A stretch of 64,000 nt of DNA, taken from Aquincolibacterium sp964606385. GTDB taxonomy: Bacteria; Omnitrophota; Omnitrophia; Omnitrophales; Aquincolibacteriaceae. The stretch is from the NCBI GenBank assembly GCA_964606385.1, contig CAZSFZ010000005.1:1-64000 (forward strand), given 5' to 3'. Shown here one piece after another: positions 57,401 through 58,413 of this stretch. The notes under the pieces were generated by a model. The model saw only the letters and a list, made by a program, of their open reading frames with translations, was not told the DNA's origin and did no database searches. Within the stretch, counting starts at the first letter, position 1. The number at the start of each line of letters is the position of its first letter. The translations under genes were made by a program, and so were the position numbers.

Positions 57401-58413
57401 TGACGGATGTGAAGAGCGCCTTGGATGGTAAACGCTTGAGCCGTTTCGAGATCTTCCCTCGAGCGGAGCATTTGGCGAATAGGATCCCGTCCTTGGCTGA
57501 AGAATCCCCGGAAAAATATTCATTGGATGAGATCCGCAAAGATCTCGATCGTGACATGGCTTGGCAGTTCCGTCGGCAGTTGGTCCAGGCCGCCCAAGAT
57601 CAATCGATGACCGCCTTCCGCCTTGCGGAGAACATGAAAGCTTCTCTTGCTCAAAAAGGCATGGTCGAAATGAAGCGTTCGGAATTGCGGGAAACGGAAG
57701 CGGAAGTCCTCCCGGCAGAAACCGGCGATATTCAGGCAAAAACGGAAGCTGCCCTCGTGGAATCGCGCGATGATGAGATCGCCGAGGCGATCCAGGCGGC
57801 CGTGAAGGAATCTGCGGCGATGCGTCAGGAGATCAGGCTGCAGACCGAAGTTTTGAGTCAGGATGCGATGCGTGCCGAGGTGCGGATGACCGCGAAAATC
57901 ATTGAGATGATGAAAGACCTGGGCTTGCAGTCTTACGGCGATCAGACGCGCTTTGTGGTGCCTTTTGACCAGGATCTCATCCAGAGTCTGATCAAGAATA
58001 ACCCGAAGGCCAAGATCGTGATCGTGACGAAGTCGTTGGAGGAGAAAGCGACGGCCGAAGAGCGTACGGCGGGATTCACGGAAGCCACGGGTGTTGTGTT
58101 CGATTACGTAGTGAGCAGGAACTTCCAGCTCGATGTCCGTAATATTGCCGCCGACCAGGCGAAGGAACTGGGTCTCGAGGTCGTCTCCGGTCAACGGAAC
58201 CGCAGCGTTCTCTTGGTCCGTAAGATCGCGGATGCCGCCATGACGGCCGAGAAGATCAACCGGGCTTATGCTCTGGTAGGCCAGATGTTCGGTATTGTCG
58301 CGATCGTGGGCTTCCAACCCGATGTGTCCGTCGATTTCGCGACCGATCACTCGATCGCCGACATCCTGCAATCCGAGATCAGCGCCCAGCAGGCGATCGG
58401 CAAGTCCGCATAA
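27340..58413 (+). CDS. Giant modular protein of 10,357 residues: SecA-like, TolC-like and multiple enzyme domains joined at RSE[LVTM]R motifs
   Basis: One uninterrupted frame of 31,074 bases with a promoter and a strong ribosome-binding site. Modules by residue: signal/anchor 1-41; ChaN/TraB-like 83-579; small unknown 585-709; Ala-rich linker; SecA-like ATPase about 925-1485; membrane block about 1682-2150; coiled coils 2232-2315 and 2625-2747; TolC-like units about 3250-4600; unknown helical 4681-6464; membrane helices 6468-6580; HEAT repeats 6699-6955; glycosyltransferase-like with membrane segments 6961-8026; YdcF/DUF218 8032-8235; guanylate-kinase-like 8241-8720 and 8740-9220; Nudix-like 9226-9517; nucleotidyltransferase-like with beta-helix 9518-10112; C-terminal domain 10183-10357. 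RSE[LVTM]R occurs at residues 710, 6684, 6956, 8027, 8236, 8721, 8735, 9221 and 10113; variants KAELR 580, RSQMR 6694 and RAEVR 10178. The role is unknown: a trans-envelope machine, a polyprotein, or both are possible. Confidence 0.9.
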   Translation: MINWQTHSFKPWLRTVAFLTVFVFTFTSIVWDGGVKAYAAAPNPQSLTPVETFKANAIRSLVDRPDLPDSYGTVKSSFKGNREQIVLHVQDAHVNEEAQRNIANILRYFSEKYQLGLVNLEGASGELYTELFSFFPNKDARKNVADYFLREGRLTGPEYLAIVDKPLMTLYGVEDKDLYEENRKAYVDALEFKDRDEKILAELNKTLEGVSRFVFPEEMRELIRRRDAFQEGGPELVAYVRYLVELARKNHIALDEYPGMHSLIKLVDLEKQVDFDKAEKETDDLINDMKRILTREKLSKFLTNTVHFRMKKMKRAAYYGYLQDEIQGVSVAQSGEDLNTKYANVIAYIQYMKLYDAIDVSIFDEISFLEKTVKNKLFTSQEQVQLDHLLRIYDVYCKMFDFSLTKQDAEFYYTYQDEFKSETFVDFLTPLMSKYHFTYGLPSQVKTLDQDLPRVERFYKAALERDQVLVERAVEKTLSSGQKVSAIVTGGFHTPGIEKYLREKDISYIVVAPRITKAIDQKKEGALYDAALRETPLPIEKVLSEAFLQPKAPVLNDPRFQLAAEHIVRPKDETPSALGKAELRMTAIESIQGLTEEQLQASIQEMKAELSKLGASKGVTDLKSVLDAMDRAVAARVNGQQVVLFPTGRSDRAFVIVKAKSTKGSEVRVPVLQGAERAAFEIAPGEWYVLGLIDIDKVHLASDVLQKLQRSEVRTEELAPGLVVTTGVLQGRPEAGAAETAAQAAQEAAIRAAQAAAEKANQEIVAQNLALLNTLPGINVPESAVANNANLQRALRNRNFGAKLTAIKAALEGVAGKYQRPAGLSDELFAKLQKHYTDKLSDPSFITDLLLRHSAQKLVSQIQLLFESGVALNTYTMRMGSYDIKTRAEQDKLTREAAEAAKPATAKPATVVQTALSAEEEVFSKSYGEALEPLLRRELEGLRAIGITPNLATMKVQVEAGTHLAQGALYKIPMGFGKTLTLRVAAYLLSRQKGFTADKGKGVIVATVNDDLAKRDAEAAGGILSSLGVRVGFVGDENGEKTGYVYDPATGRLVKSSADDVYANADIIYGTIDKFVHRYEDEELALDKKDRVFSKRQYFALFDEVDEPLTYQLMNPFIVSGGEKADAEKARQQQVLAREIALAIYGTNGEGVDQGLVDISKEQQKRVTLTRDGLSRLEALLTERQAELMERTGLGSNPALWKRLIEQALAVERTYIKGKDYIVSGNEIIIIGEDGKPHPGTRWSMGLHAAVEAKHAQDGVEVKVEQITRNSMMLTTFLRNKGLIADFAGASGTMDEEFMREIHGKAVQEPEVAAGSRIDTVLMYSTEASKWEAFYADVLEKARQGVPVVIKVDEGKASEVAAELKRRGLPATAAVRTFDASSETGIAEIEKFGGQAGAVTIVTNRGGRGVDIKLAETFRKLNDEARQSGRMFTAYSTYIDDLEANDTQFRGRAGRRGEAGQFKAFWSVEDRIFKKYESLPAVQVALAAIKQEFKTEGEPVREPREKGTSTTVTDLVGAVRRAIMDSRTQQFKQDQPFEKEMEARKAEFQRVREAVLNGDFGNRELNAVIPGISELAKRVAKGNEDAFRQGILSLLDRGFSQYLDIVSRAKHDLAVETQEDWKGVAAQQDPYVKFRDISAVAFRNSLEFVRMEIAKRAPADWTPVKAKMVFGIKLDALKNKAFGYLLGGGLLAGSVWVIGKVMAGVGFVQKLAASGATMGDMLAKFEALQNISTVFQSVPAAVWIVAAIGLIIIGFTIAQTYVKKFSQNYKGQRDLALVFRGTASWAERLGAVMSIPTQILSMLSSMMPLGSLLALITALAFPAAAPFLIPLVVGMAAIGVVSGALLIAFNYKSIRETRLSQPGNFSRGLRSLFFGLTAITGTGLILMFVPGMLPGLLAAAAMGLIGYRAHKRFVEDYGKVLETAKPATRARAAGLIASVAVFAGIFTLAVAVGSVAGAFIALMTLSSVILVITTGLYFIALPYIASRFAAVESQTTGGAHKALALREFFESAAMNARGIMIGGSAAAGLAVSIAGMAGSLPIVAVIAVSVAFVIGGLIASKGLMNYRNKILALQAKGQAPSGSFAALMGMDNRRVVQGLMSSVVLTAALPSIGAGAMLAPAASVTQSMYDTQTTDQLVNNLSSVFGVAMAPQVAVGTPEAAPHTGLAPPAAETQQAIETVKQDLLKKLEILPLMFVQRGQLETAVRDAKTPAELQSLAQQISEAVSKYEADQRRAADERAAKELAARQAEEARVAEEARKAEEARQAAAAAKAEQDRIASEKAAEAARQAELAANAKAEQDRIAEEKAALETAATRLPQLKFDLQMAPQGYELVQKTLREFLKATKSRDALNAAFEQIQTGVESGDSREDIVLALRRLSRDGSVYVRVGLSRILQNQEDIQRLNEQIDRVIAAHKNIQAIQDEIAALPSAVREQHEALTALDARLAASISGFKKLLQQREKINPASPEFVQKNQEIEAFRAVILRAVFEGRDTSVPRDTTTIFFNWDRPWDSAWSNKDAMERKIAGGDVRVNPDFRQQVRAMAERSGIVAAAQAVSAEVPVNVPAAPVEDAAAVVLDAGAPNMPVTSPVMAVAEAATHVAVTQEKPAEKPSVKVEAKVSVAAEVKLSSTAAKIVELREKFLAAQAQLGDLKEQLERAKDKKVIKDLQRKIDEQNDRIQDIQKEARLALKANQKQMHKQLASENAEIKKLQAGIAAEKAKKEQADQARIQKLTAELAVHAQKTMDIYRAFTVPPQDAVGPTVSNWVAEGVRNGHLVRQAGIEKKIMDETYNSWSWWRRLVTLDLALSYNLTPRDLPLYQDHVGTSQGQDIEFPFSWVDDGSGNVSLMQANYASDYYETYEPVLWDDEGNVIVNAIIPHGDPDSYHLAGYSSISGGTILHLPSTDITTGRFAENINAIAGSPSFWRLFGMEPQSAAYLTSHSNPTDKANYSARMGEIMGFASYWAERYDNPLYTGTNARDIFSGATLPEIMDSFAKMKDEAESRLGRDLVLTNPYDAALLTYLSRLDCYDQKNNTTLARETLQERDWDAKLILRVEVINFATFRQRAIAKADAATAAADLEIAKGKTFDSIVQKFFQIAFLNEKIIAKTVLIQKLRDNLSDQQKARGQALDTQTQRQIQAEILKIEGEVKILETSRKLISSEIVQITGHGTEVPMNVPFERITLDSISEVFKEEGMPIDRVEAAMVRAKSLVDRRIAEKSWLAGPKVEAALAMPQVSWDILRSLGVWDLGNEVSIDIIRLDFSWSISRLFYEDVRDAKREAAVRAEIDKFFTKALAFYEDQLLLQQSAPAAERYLAQLKVALAEKDAVILEIQRDPAGAFKRGLNLAQTYIDQEQITEDIKGAELAVRLLQGRALQYRLLDEQINKSLEDLKKQNPGRVKEIQAALEKARADSLRSWTASQSAASQRDKNLTEAFAVADSFSGEVDPASADFQKLLYSAQFRLKETLSQAGADRLNYNVLSWLKLSFGGGYGFGYTDRSGKDVTEIERGWKPATSIGPSLTITTDPGYWARDKERQLAEASAQKLIDRTAAELSATMLGWIHNIQLNVKLVRLADDSVGLRQTEYDKAVEAAKTELAERPVSPRFAGELALPENEIYSWSARMKIKDAAANLELAKAKLEATRNNLAQIMLQFKIFTFGKDENVPAFLERPSLAAEKETTTATSQDVLLSALSQVLGAQRAGRVGGILSEIDNLIALGQDADAIVKHLGRLGENGERGFIFSRVGNPRIFSDADLEKIKGSVQARIDAKKAAAVITEAEKLIVTSPWTFADSTGLIRDTEDVEQFSKAVGEVVKQIATLRRELKPWFGEMSAEDKERDEKLEELSKQMEAIQAGLKIVISGKVVVDGKEQTLSDPQRLNKLQELVREFLRAATNAAKMSDFVKQEIEKIDRDAKDGSLSALELKRRLSFAVKYLDEQQDLFKQIHDAGEKLGAMSRIAPVTEILRKLNLVQLHGQKARERFMGAKWRIGAKGSVSLGIDENGLSSSKPGVLPIVGPAYWYGDRILDRIPLIGNFTSRVIGVDQTRAEEDIQREVFDMEVGIVSIEDTLASYDRMASMAPGEVAILKRQYEGLKAGLSVAVTAWIDQRERIIGGGEINRVNSSADDSDTSRYERELGELLKLQEKMEHVRGQIDSTIARLGQHAIYPQAIIPAVIPTPAAITAETETGQGPYTGQVLDWQKIPGAKDQTSQKPVQSIEDLARGTAAVRIAELEARLARLESQYNGRLETAVSVSDLEDPLSSPLALTMESQTVIGFYDAEGNRGALDENGNWLESEKVEGMEQERSVTTTVDLLGSVFNFQGRAYRLKAEAADLKVDAVTQEKIRALAEADHNYQAQLAVIERLEPKQRAMVFAIIQGIRTRGDILFASAGELNAARGEALAAAVSFMEARNFLNEKRRELFDSAGVVLERLPSVRTPFQEENPVFMNIEEFRQALRTPGGIAGLKARLEIAGMSDSKTDALRKELEALRQMRRGIHSKQFTSVWAKLGYDTGAFRANVGMNMRLFGGDYRARLKVNEYEQEKKADQIEEREQALLFEMERNLTSLISTAEQKDLARQRLQVLMNGWEENRRSTALGLIGGDAGFDDERKLVEAYHALNAVDQAHMWNWTDFNLFLVRGNINPSILGVAAQAAAGTAEITPVPAQSKAKVEVLTKEDIGLDAFQSDRKVIGETDKRAEFQPNARDLMTSLGLGVSLSAAEVQKSEALFKEAEEGLKAARSGRDAAARRVQEQQKKVDSLARELESLKVSEKAKAEKKDGFLNWLLGLFGVGEQFSGTLKSALIAKDLEKAEQELVRLKADLAKAEQDRQEWEVKAREADGQRRASLSAQGLEELIAKILGANVDSHNLASTLGKEGLQLRYLNALIQAAKFDGAERILEKLLNGQKLQAFWEQDVGASFLADPAATDALQEIRLGAVKSEDPSKDVSFLRYVGFLDFVVARHVDWALLSPEFRAKAKINTPADANRWFLELFGTLVQARDLLQQHYRNLPDSAFPAGTDKVAMAKLKLGIPLDINAPAEFGMIWGLAYDAKLRGIDLGRGEAIFNEEITEEKDFDGDKKPDVTVTRKYEEILRESFPDYSLNKRWRAVQDRRINSDERRYGMEEAWEFRAIVHGKFAPDGSVTLNQIDQDQTVEQARTLAVQAALRQSGVRKEHWGKVAYAVGMMKTLMDTNIPAPMEGFEALARLRQIAADVAAVQSKKSGGAVLTPVEEKILADAAEKEKVAMRILVQDKFVQSSGAFAARESLTLLLKNVGTLSPSDKTAYYDLIETSMVDAKDGIELGRAMGLLNTLLHGSGFESSEERAAWIKMDLSKRIEKMKQLLGTAFNLNKVISYPIASDETGELLGRLLAIAGDLDKGTDAWTEFFDKDGNLAGTEEKNQVKIDRARRLSTKLFHTILTPEGQAAILKYAADVDEMSIHESKNKRGKEGDVAAIARDLALNDRLQTLDDVKEELSIRTQIFQEAPKLGEDFRLHATELNFYSDMFREFRDLYTQMTVPQLFDLIKAAMSSRGELLQTTIPSLEQRVKPELLTTDDYKAFLEKARYLSGQTMDFSAAFQLVTDFFNDQKRRVPEKRAAFEDAASWIAEQEKIKTLLQAGYMLTHFDEAGDPLPMEGSDISSWIDNIRRGFFGEDQIAAVMDNVQVLKYDGDIEILNNVAKGKFLRAYAGRVLLAGAMSEADVSKVLDAIFSKIDSRGRYDFKAIEAEIQARIQNPEARQKVLEAMNKFPVFKYWEKMGLARDAVNLKRSPEWMRLWFDFVAVLEEASLVEANKMVDTAQLSFAVRRSLKGTVTVDSMKSFLMGPEDPWYKKPFSWAQNKRLFRQMRFVDEYHDFAFMDMGPAINDYQRLVGTWNMVFKQLPGTAEVDFGTEIWNAMDKDPVFSQWKISDREALQRQAIAHFQMIDASFADKYYAALVGKRTQLTEAENQEIWGKVRAAQEAVRAQMKQTVIDSLISRAKGEPDRAAFRKESLTLSAELLGLRGAAKDAWKSRRDFYDENRAFPEGKTEKEIASGLQTMYTELLAKIPAGDRGFYPKELDKYTLEALVKEMIVWGYTMNDVFYRFVQLNYEVEGAYRKALKIPDSTRLTRVQSGEVSAYTEELFKSVGFLISGAYPGEAEALKRVGRPLDGIITTELARFQDRLVLRDQLKDLFTKKFGNTTQIHESKTEVDRKAYLWATKLQERVKTVKDVEVWVTQAQALMTTAPQLSVSEALALMDTWIDLGIADAPSTEKVWDDAQMKSEWDTYRTGLVAYAQGPGYEKAWRNFWLYDPATQVMRDFNSPEFQALVNARIAQRKISPVQLKALIDQVMKTDALIRKIMRQQDEKSISDKTRLIEGIRSISIVDLLFYYDAISNPGEKIDFIDIAAETSGRRDEMLPQMQAWQKMVQDAISSAKKFELEEGMLPEKFDLTEFTTPKAPAPVEGKFQQWRNEFDWKFKQMLRGTLDLEKHGWVNIAIISAIAGALLFIVSLLRDIARKTVLKKIGHGKIYDNDLKSPQSQQGFDWGYRFYAAFIFAATTGIMGVFASVKNLDVFWSPAFVFTIAANFYLIYHIVNIFFQYFVGNLGARPVYPMKPSGGSQPLLSGESDELQAKVLVRLLQKLAAASPDARPLIGDQVEASITRVLKQRTGEYPATADIVPSIVGQLAAAPDTEVAVRDWLDSLPAARSETRAESQPRSQMRLTDVQEKQFQKAMDGAQDKWWYNFFPDGGEKRRIDAMQALAEFKDSRAIPTLIKIWESSLSGGNADSFLERAIRNSAQRALKTFESHEFVPELIDALNNATDSGMRYVFRIFSTLKDPRTFPVLLNALKDARLSYRLSAVRALTEMSDAQFVPELMTVLNDDSPEVCVLAAGAILKFNDPQTFPKLVDALVRVLERLPRGGEHTTAGDDAMKLLGELKDPRAIPALSQFERRHGHAQWTSLRVWSDALESIKKGTQERSELRSEEDEAREDAELEFREAAARGKWKTMPPMPPVGQIQALQELLRPDRDDLGEMQAWIGHLVRVLEETPPSLKLFLFARDWDSPTSKEEGMTAKEFMLAAMRNAKTVDGRRVDLLKEFGDRVVVFTRSGSFEKPYDYQAIMRWLKTGKHTLEGRISEDIADPAKRAAFEHKWGADKEWDKWEGHNARKALEPVPSNEPELDEQGLPRKDEKGNIVYKPTLDENGNVVYPLERIPLINGVLDNRTGEEISLDADPKKWPPLVQSLRNTELGKSSVEHLLVFDAEIGMTGEDVFWTFAKMNDPRNKRHGMFEPRQIVRNEAETVQTFNEATAGGSLWFTHGALSRFFNRIRAFGKFGIKVNKYYDDIMEPTVDDPYGPYIGASVRASDMILHPTAFKLTKFFIFIVVPVAVTLCVNAVIGLGVFLAAFSLLPRFFAKWPHVKGSGTSRALLSHDEWEAVFTPVALMNDIVMEDDAKPKPINWLERLYRWIGTFDANSILARARNAHIFRQSSRVFNNVIIRGLFATAIWLVVILVGGAETSVPGLGGVARPLLGELLYAGTMIALLHTKITGPLMNYLKKLGWGWGSVVAVIMGAAIWKFQLDALFFMVALSGLVALVAIFLPHGWGTNLYFHIGERELSGTVRLKGDIKQTRLKTALSAPLQMGDIVNQGGEETVASTGFLLNYLDYSVRYIRKAFSSVFAMLKTKRVTALAQPKIPKETIFDAIRALRVTVTIGLVLLFGMWGAGWMPDAGLGALQVGFWGQLGIALFYSLVFLGNYVHIFQKWIATKINLAKAKENLEKEKIKEKEMEVIAARNATANGTTLEEEKIKLRKAGMGANLSRSADFQAEIDDAKHASRLNKKDILRTLFHPIALLAAVYLAPYYGPLLDQHLLGRALPIHLALIGGPFIAFFLGFEFHKTKLLKYFAEKSRPIATLIGSITWAGTFWYYVAMERLPWLGALYHNALGWLGIMSTTSSAEGFVISGTGLGAMLGTNPVFVLLHIFVFVGVSLLVVIGAGLGIYHYVESLLTKNIKNTEIGVLKKALKDWKKYNEKMAERKAASQAQSPDARSEMRNAVLTDLTKIMARQDALPEKADLIMVFGSGDLRVAAEVAEMYKAYAAKGVSLKVLVAGKGDKTEKPEAELYKNEMVARGVPAEAVLIEPTSMNMKENAEFTQKVLVVEKEKSGFDPQDIIFVHAPFHVLRGADAAVKVFGTKIKAIHAAYVPTATELQDAKVIATLEKQAPRVAEMPSIAESAAIKAKLDEYKALTAPSAVPPARSELRTPEQEALVQPVRMMTDAMLEMVTTETLANKFREFMRADILLTLAPENKMLFYSAGPATGKGAVLGASFLAEDGEIAAPYQDLVQKFVLGHQRDFRPGDKEKDGRHYHFRSQRGYWASKYAALKDAGYFEIRMINNQEQMLPIRTFTDYDVPVEHVQNAGLINPQDVVVSYEIPEGQRMRTELVVERPGEGRVTLRDIIIPADKQGTFLPEDEVVNVSGSTVTVNRRIIGLNEMLAANRFTVFEGGYDWFRWIQENHPGALTLFLSPFEEADFEKRSKNMAWILSAKDSAGRKLFQTPLDVYLAFEAIDMLVEGKDLGAFGKIAPRGELDITGQTDLQETVVRIVQHLRSGAYPVQEANESVILGSRFIQDLNNVMGNFGAPQIAAKDYMLARALANELQHRTMSRKGAEPQPFYVSNKQSNAYERILEGIFQIMTRHNYGAGNVLPNARIADEQQRKEALAKLGDKFARRLFEHTIAGIRRSELREDETPVTVSRSEVRSAEEVIRHVKEMPAADFDALKVPELVELTRAMIRTGAFKHFPGLEEKMMVFSAGPGTGKGTLLKVTFKVEAADLEKDPTARAPFEDLVDRFVLYHSRAARIDVETGLSEKDGEDYHFRNNTDYQFEVQPENVKKGTYLRSLAAQGLPLEIQEINRQAQGMAVNDFPDGEPGVVVADVGGTGLSQLKTGDLVIDFDRRQGLLRVMHQENERTEVLGISIPRDKKGLFLPGDRIEGVHGTTVTVKRSIRGITGLFSGDRLGFLEGGYEWFRYLKDQYPKIWTCFLAPLSPAELQQRIYNEAAIDSAFKDPEANALAHHIMFARMAELNREIDLRLQTEMEMIRAEVAKGENGKYGSMDPVLLNNSKLIKSPRFKRELDSLLQKYNMPPVSVERLKQAEALAYEIQRRLITRDPIQPFLDGADKPTDRLNRVLTGIFQNFTSEQYSQTVVNRFGYTREQRKANLAQLSDEFMDGYLRHVLAAVRRSEVRVQTVSDLLDVVGEDDQATGQQVERNVAHETGVRHRAAVLFAFNRKGELLIQKRGMEKDVFPDTWTFSASGHVDAGMSYAKTILKEAPEEMGMSLDPQRLNVIGATGMPWSSLKQYAYTFSTDDVAKTQEAIEKAHERLVRDGVLPARLEFDNLLWRVWPDPAKGKVTVFLYKLSSKLDTALDAARDKVSPVLREMVGEYEQRTIMNRDNRTHYAYRLNEQEEEFLAKRAEEIRRKAGAEPSAEVTDLKFASLEDIRQQFRQHPTLFVEDMLILFDPQLNRDLEVTEDLLRESKVQEKIPAVAGLSQNVREVKQRLQRSLEDPREDFDAVVLVVNPAFTGVVREALEGLKGIAYNPALRIAVVEEEPAGSITDSLVGADIALRQMFGENYASQVADKKVAIITMSGFGARMPTDFGKGLLSLPGGRTYLEQILRQRFFFLDKNFRGLMVLSIDGIKIPQFMPEMGKAGIQVIGLPMARTDENVGELGLFVVSDPFRPGAQPIQYAFEKLPRSQRDDYAARQLIPGRYVNVSQADYPLSWEAYTWLLEQVRAMQQTLETKYRAEGKSYRDDNVAYNWAEHLFELAFLPEDLVPDYLERSVERSGPMDKDVFDQFLRIAREARQRFGMEFVNVGTDSVYHNTNRPDQYRDFLISLLSNAAVRDMFDLVERQGKLVDLQAEQVSPSVFSSPIESGVLVSKSIIDLGVQMKKGSVVFNSALVAGTKIDTQGAVINSVGRFIVPRGAIVDSVIAPAEGLEVLPDSYTRGYFVKRPDGKIEQILVSLPVKILVTSGQAADLKVTDVKSALDGKRLSRFEIFPRAEHLANRIPSLAEESPEKYSLDEIRKDLDRDMAWQFRRQLVQAAQDQSMTAFRLAENMKASLAQKGMVEMKRSELRETEAEVLPAETGDIQAKTEAALVESRDDEIAEAIQAAVKESAAMRQEIRLQTEVLSQDAMRAEVRMTAKIIEMMKDLGLQSYGDQTRFVVPFDQDLIQSLIKNNPKAKIVIVTKSLEEKATAEERTAGFTEATGVVFDYVVSRNFQLDVRNIAADQAKELGLEVVSGQRNRSVLLVRKIADAAMTAEKINRAYALVGQMFGIVAIVGFQPDVSVDFATDHSIADILQSEISAQQAIGKSA
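27586..29076 (+). other. ChaN/TraB/EreA-like domain (N-terminal module)
   Basis: Residues 83-579. It begins with IVLHVQDAHVNEEAQ (His 88 and His 93), then VNLEGASG, a long helical insertion, and VTGGFHTPGI at 488-497. The pattern of an N-terminal D-x-H, a central strand with Glu, and a late G-x-x-H-x-x-G-I fits the ChaN/TraB/EreA superfamily, whose members bind haem or act as hydrolases. A large helical insert makes it longer than usual. Assignment is by pattern only. It ends at KAELR (580-584). Confidence 0.45.
29092..29466 (+). other. Small unrecognised module between KAELR and RSEVR
   Basis: Residues 585-709, about 125 residues. A helical start (MTAIESIQGL) is followed by a beta-rich half (QQVVLFPTGRSDRAFVIV, WYVLGLIDID). 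Both ends are marked by the motif. The MTA that follows KAELR here is repeated after RAEVR at 10178. Confidence 0.5.
30112..31794 (+). other. SecA-like DEAD-motor ATPase module
   Basis: Residues about 925-1485. It follows the SecA order: Walker A region MGFGKT at 974-979 (SecA usually has GEGKT), VATVNDDLAKRDAE, IIYGT, Walker B DEVD at 1103-1106, then FIVSGG, WSMGLHAAVEAK, FAGASGTMD (SecA: AGMTGTA), TNRGGRGVDI at 1404-1412 (SecA: TNMAGRGTDI), and TQFRGRAGRRGEAG with SVED just after. Nucleotide-binding and motor motifs look preserved. The preprotein cross-linking region and C-terminal zinc tail of SecA are not evident. It therefore looks like a divergent SecA motor fused into a membrane protein. 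Confidence 0.85.
32383..33780 (+). other. Multi-pass membrane block after the SecA-like motor
   Basis: Residues about 1682-2147 contain roughly ten strongly hydrophobic segments (for example AVWIVAAIGLIIIGFTIA, LGSLLALITALAFPAAAPFL, AGIFTLAVAVGSVAGAFIAL). No channel family such as SecY is recognised. Directly following the motor, it may form or bind a channel. Confidence 0.8.
34033..35580 (+). other. Coiled-coil segments
   Basis: Residues 2232-2315 are Ala/Glu/Lys/Arg-rich heptad-like sequence with EEAR and EQDRIA repeats. Residues 2625-2747 are a second charged helix. Between them lie globular helices and a Pro/Val/Ala-rich linker (about 2565-2620). Confidence 0.75.
35590..37080 (+). other. 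Mixed region with Tyr/Asp/Ser-rich insert before the TolC-like units
   Basis: Residues about 2751-3247. The stretch around 2805-2960 is rich in Tyr, Ser, Asp and Pro (SGNVSLMQANY, DPDSYHLAGYSS) and resembles an extracytoplasmic beta-rich segment. It is followed by long helices again. No family recognised. Confidence 0.4.
37090..41150 (+). other. TolC-like strand-helix units (outer-membrane efflux protein-like)
   Basis: Residues about 3251-4600. Several times an amphipathic strand with a turn is followed by a long helix, as in TolC/OEP half-repeats: IDIIRLDFSWSISRLFY (3251 on), SIGPSLTITTDPGYWARDKE (3511 on), KGSVSLGIDENG (from about 3988), LLGSVFNFQGRAYRLKAE (about 4306 on), and GMNMRLFGGDYRARLK (4513 on). 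The last two are closest to the OEP consensus of strand, phi-F-G-G, then R-rich helix start. If real, this part would span the periplasm and outer membrane. The call is by pattern; invariant residues are few. Confidence 0.55.
41380..46731 (+). other. About 1,780 residues of unrecognised, mainly helical protein
   Basis: Residues 4681-6464. It starts with a coiled coil (EEGLKAARSGRDAAARRV), then is globular and helix-rich. One calcium-loop-like sequence, DFDGDKKPD, lies at 5070-5078. No membrane segments, no motif-type boundaries and no family that I can name. Confidence 0.6.
46741..47085 (+). other. Three membrane helices before the C-terminal modules
   Basis: Residues about 6468-6582: VNIAIISAIAGALLFIVSLL, FYAAFIFAATTGIMGVFASV and FVFTIAANFYLIYHIVNIFF. 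They are followed by a helical linker and the RSETR/RSQMR pair at 6684 and 6694. Confidence 0.8.
47434..48204 (+). other. HEAT/PBS-lyase-type repeat module, compositionally distinct
   Basis: Residues 6699-6955, bounded by RSQMR and RSELR. About five alpha-helical repeats carry the signature of HEAT_PBS units: AMQALAEFKDSRAIPTLIKI, LKDPRTFPVLLNALKD, AVRALTEMSDAQFVPELMTV, GELKDPRAIPALSQF. Presumably a protein-protein interaction scaffold. The DNA is AT-richer than the rest of the gene: a hand count over 47641-47940 gives about 46% GC, and third codon positions are less G/C-biased. Confidence 0.85.
48220..51417 (+). other. Glycosyltransferase-like module with several membrane segments
   Basis: Residues 6961-8026, from RSELR to RSEMR. 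The segment LLVFDAEIGMTGEDVFW (D7239, E7241) followed by GMFEPRQIVRNEAET, GGSLWFTHGALSRFF and later YIGASVRASDMI resembles the catalytic core of membrane GT2/GT84-type glycosyltransferases (D-x-D region, then Q/ED and acceptor loop). At least nine hydrophobic segments follow (from about 7350). A charged helix rich in Glu/Lys interrupts them near 7755-7790. I cannot find a clean Q-x-x-R-W motif, so the assignment is tentative. Confidence 0.4.
51433..52044 (+). other. YdcF-like (DUF218) domain
   Basis: Residues 8032-8235, exactly between RSEMR and RSELR. ADLIMVFGSGDLRVA, then a VLVAGKGDKTEKPEAELYK block and EPTSMNMKENAEF, fit the DUF218/YdcF/SanA family well (family pattern: G-G/S-G-D, E-A, EP-S-N-T-x-EN). 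Such domains occur in envelope-related proteins; YdcF binds S-adenosylmethionine. Confidence 0.8.
52060..53499 (+). other. Guanylate-kinase-like domain, first copy
   Basis: Residues 8241-8720, between RSELR motifs. The P-loop is SAGPATGKG at 8293-8301. EKDGRHYHFRS at 8340-8350 is the GMP-binding block of guanylate kinases (typical V-D-G-x-x-Y-x-F). A beta-rich insert (GRVTLRDIIIPADKQGTF) follows, then FEGGYDWFRWI and LFLSPFEEADFEKR, similar to the kinase's P-P-S-x-E-E-L-x-x-R. The loop lacks the usual Ser/Thr after GK (GKG), so activity is doubtful. Confidence 0.65.
53557..54999 (+). other. Guanylate-kinase-like domain, second copy
   Basis: Residues 8740-9220, flanked by RSEVR on both sides. 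It has the same order as the first copy: SAGPGTGKGT at 8791-8800 (here the Thr is present), EKDGEDYHFRN at 8848-8858, a beta-rich insert (DLVIDFDRRQGLLRVMH), FLEGGYEWFRYL, and FLAPLSPAELQQR. The two copies are clearly paralogous but diverged throughout, so the duplication is old. Confidence 0.68.
55015..55890 (+). other. Nudix-hydrolase-like domain with degenerate Nudix box
   Basis: Residues 9226-9517, after RSEVR. VRHRAAVLFAFNRKGELLIQ followed by WTFSASGHVDAGMS is a classic Nudix/IPP-isomerase-like opening. The Nudix box at 9295-9317 keeps the catalytic E-x-x-E-E (9310, 9313, 9314) and the final Gly, but has Met at the first Glu position (9301) and Lys for Arg (9309). Confidence 0.78.
55891..57675 (+). 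other. Sugar-nucleotidyltransferase-like domain with C-terminal beta-helix
   Basis: Residues about 9518-10112, ending at RSELR. VAIITMSGFGARMPTDFGKG (from 9623) resembles the G-x-G-x-R-x(4-6)-P-K start of nucleotidyltransferases. FVNVGTDSVYHNTNRPDQY recalls the V-N-x-G-T-P/D sugar-binding segment. Residues about 9915-9975 (SKSIIDLGVQMKKGSVVFNS) read as left-handed beta-helix rungs, as in GDP-fucose or UDP-sugar pyrophosphorylases. The catalytic Lys position is uncertain. Confidence 0.6.
57886..58410 (+). other. C-terminal module after RAEVR
   Basis: Residues 10183-10357. Alternating strands and helices (AKIVIVTKSLEEKATAEE, FDYVVSRNF, RSVLLVRKIADAA, FGIVAIVGFQ) suggest a Rossmann-like alpha/beta fold. 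No family recognised. It ends in GKSA; the left-edge protein ends in QKSA. Confidence 0.5.
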
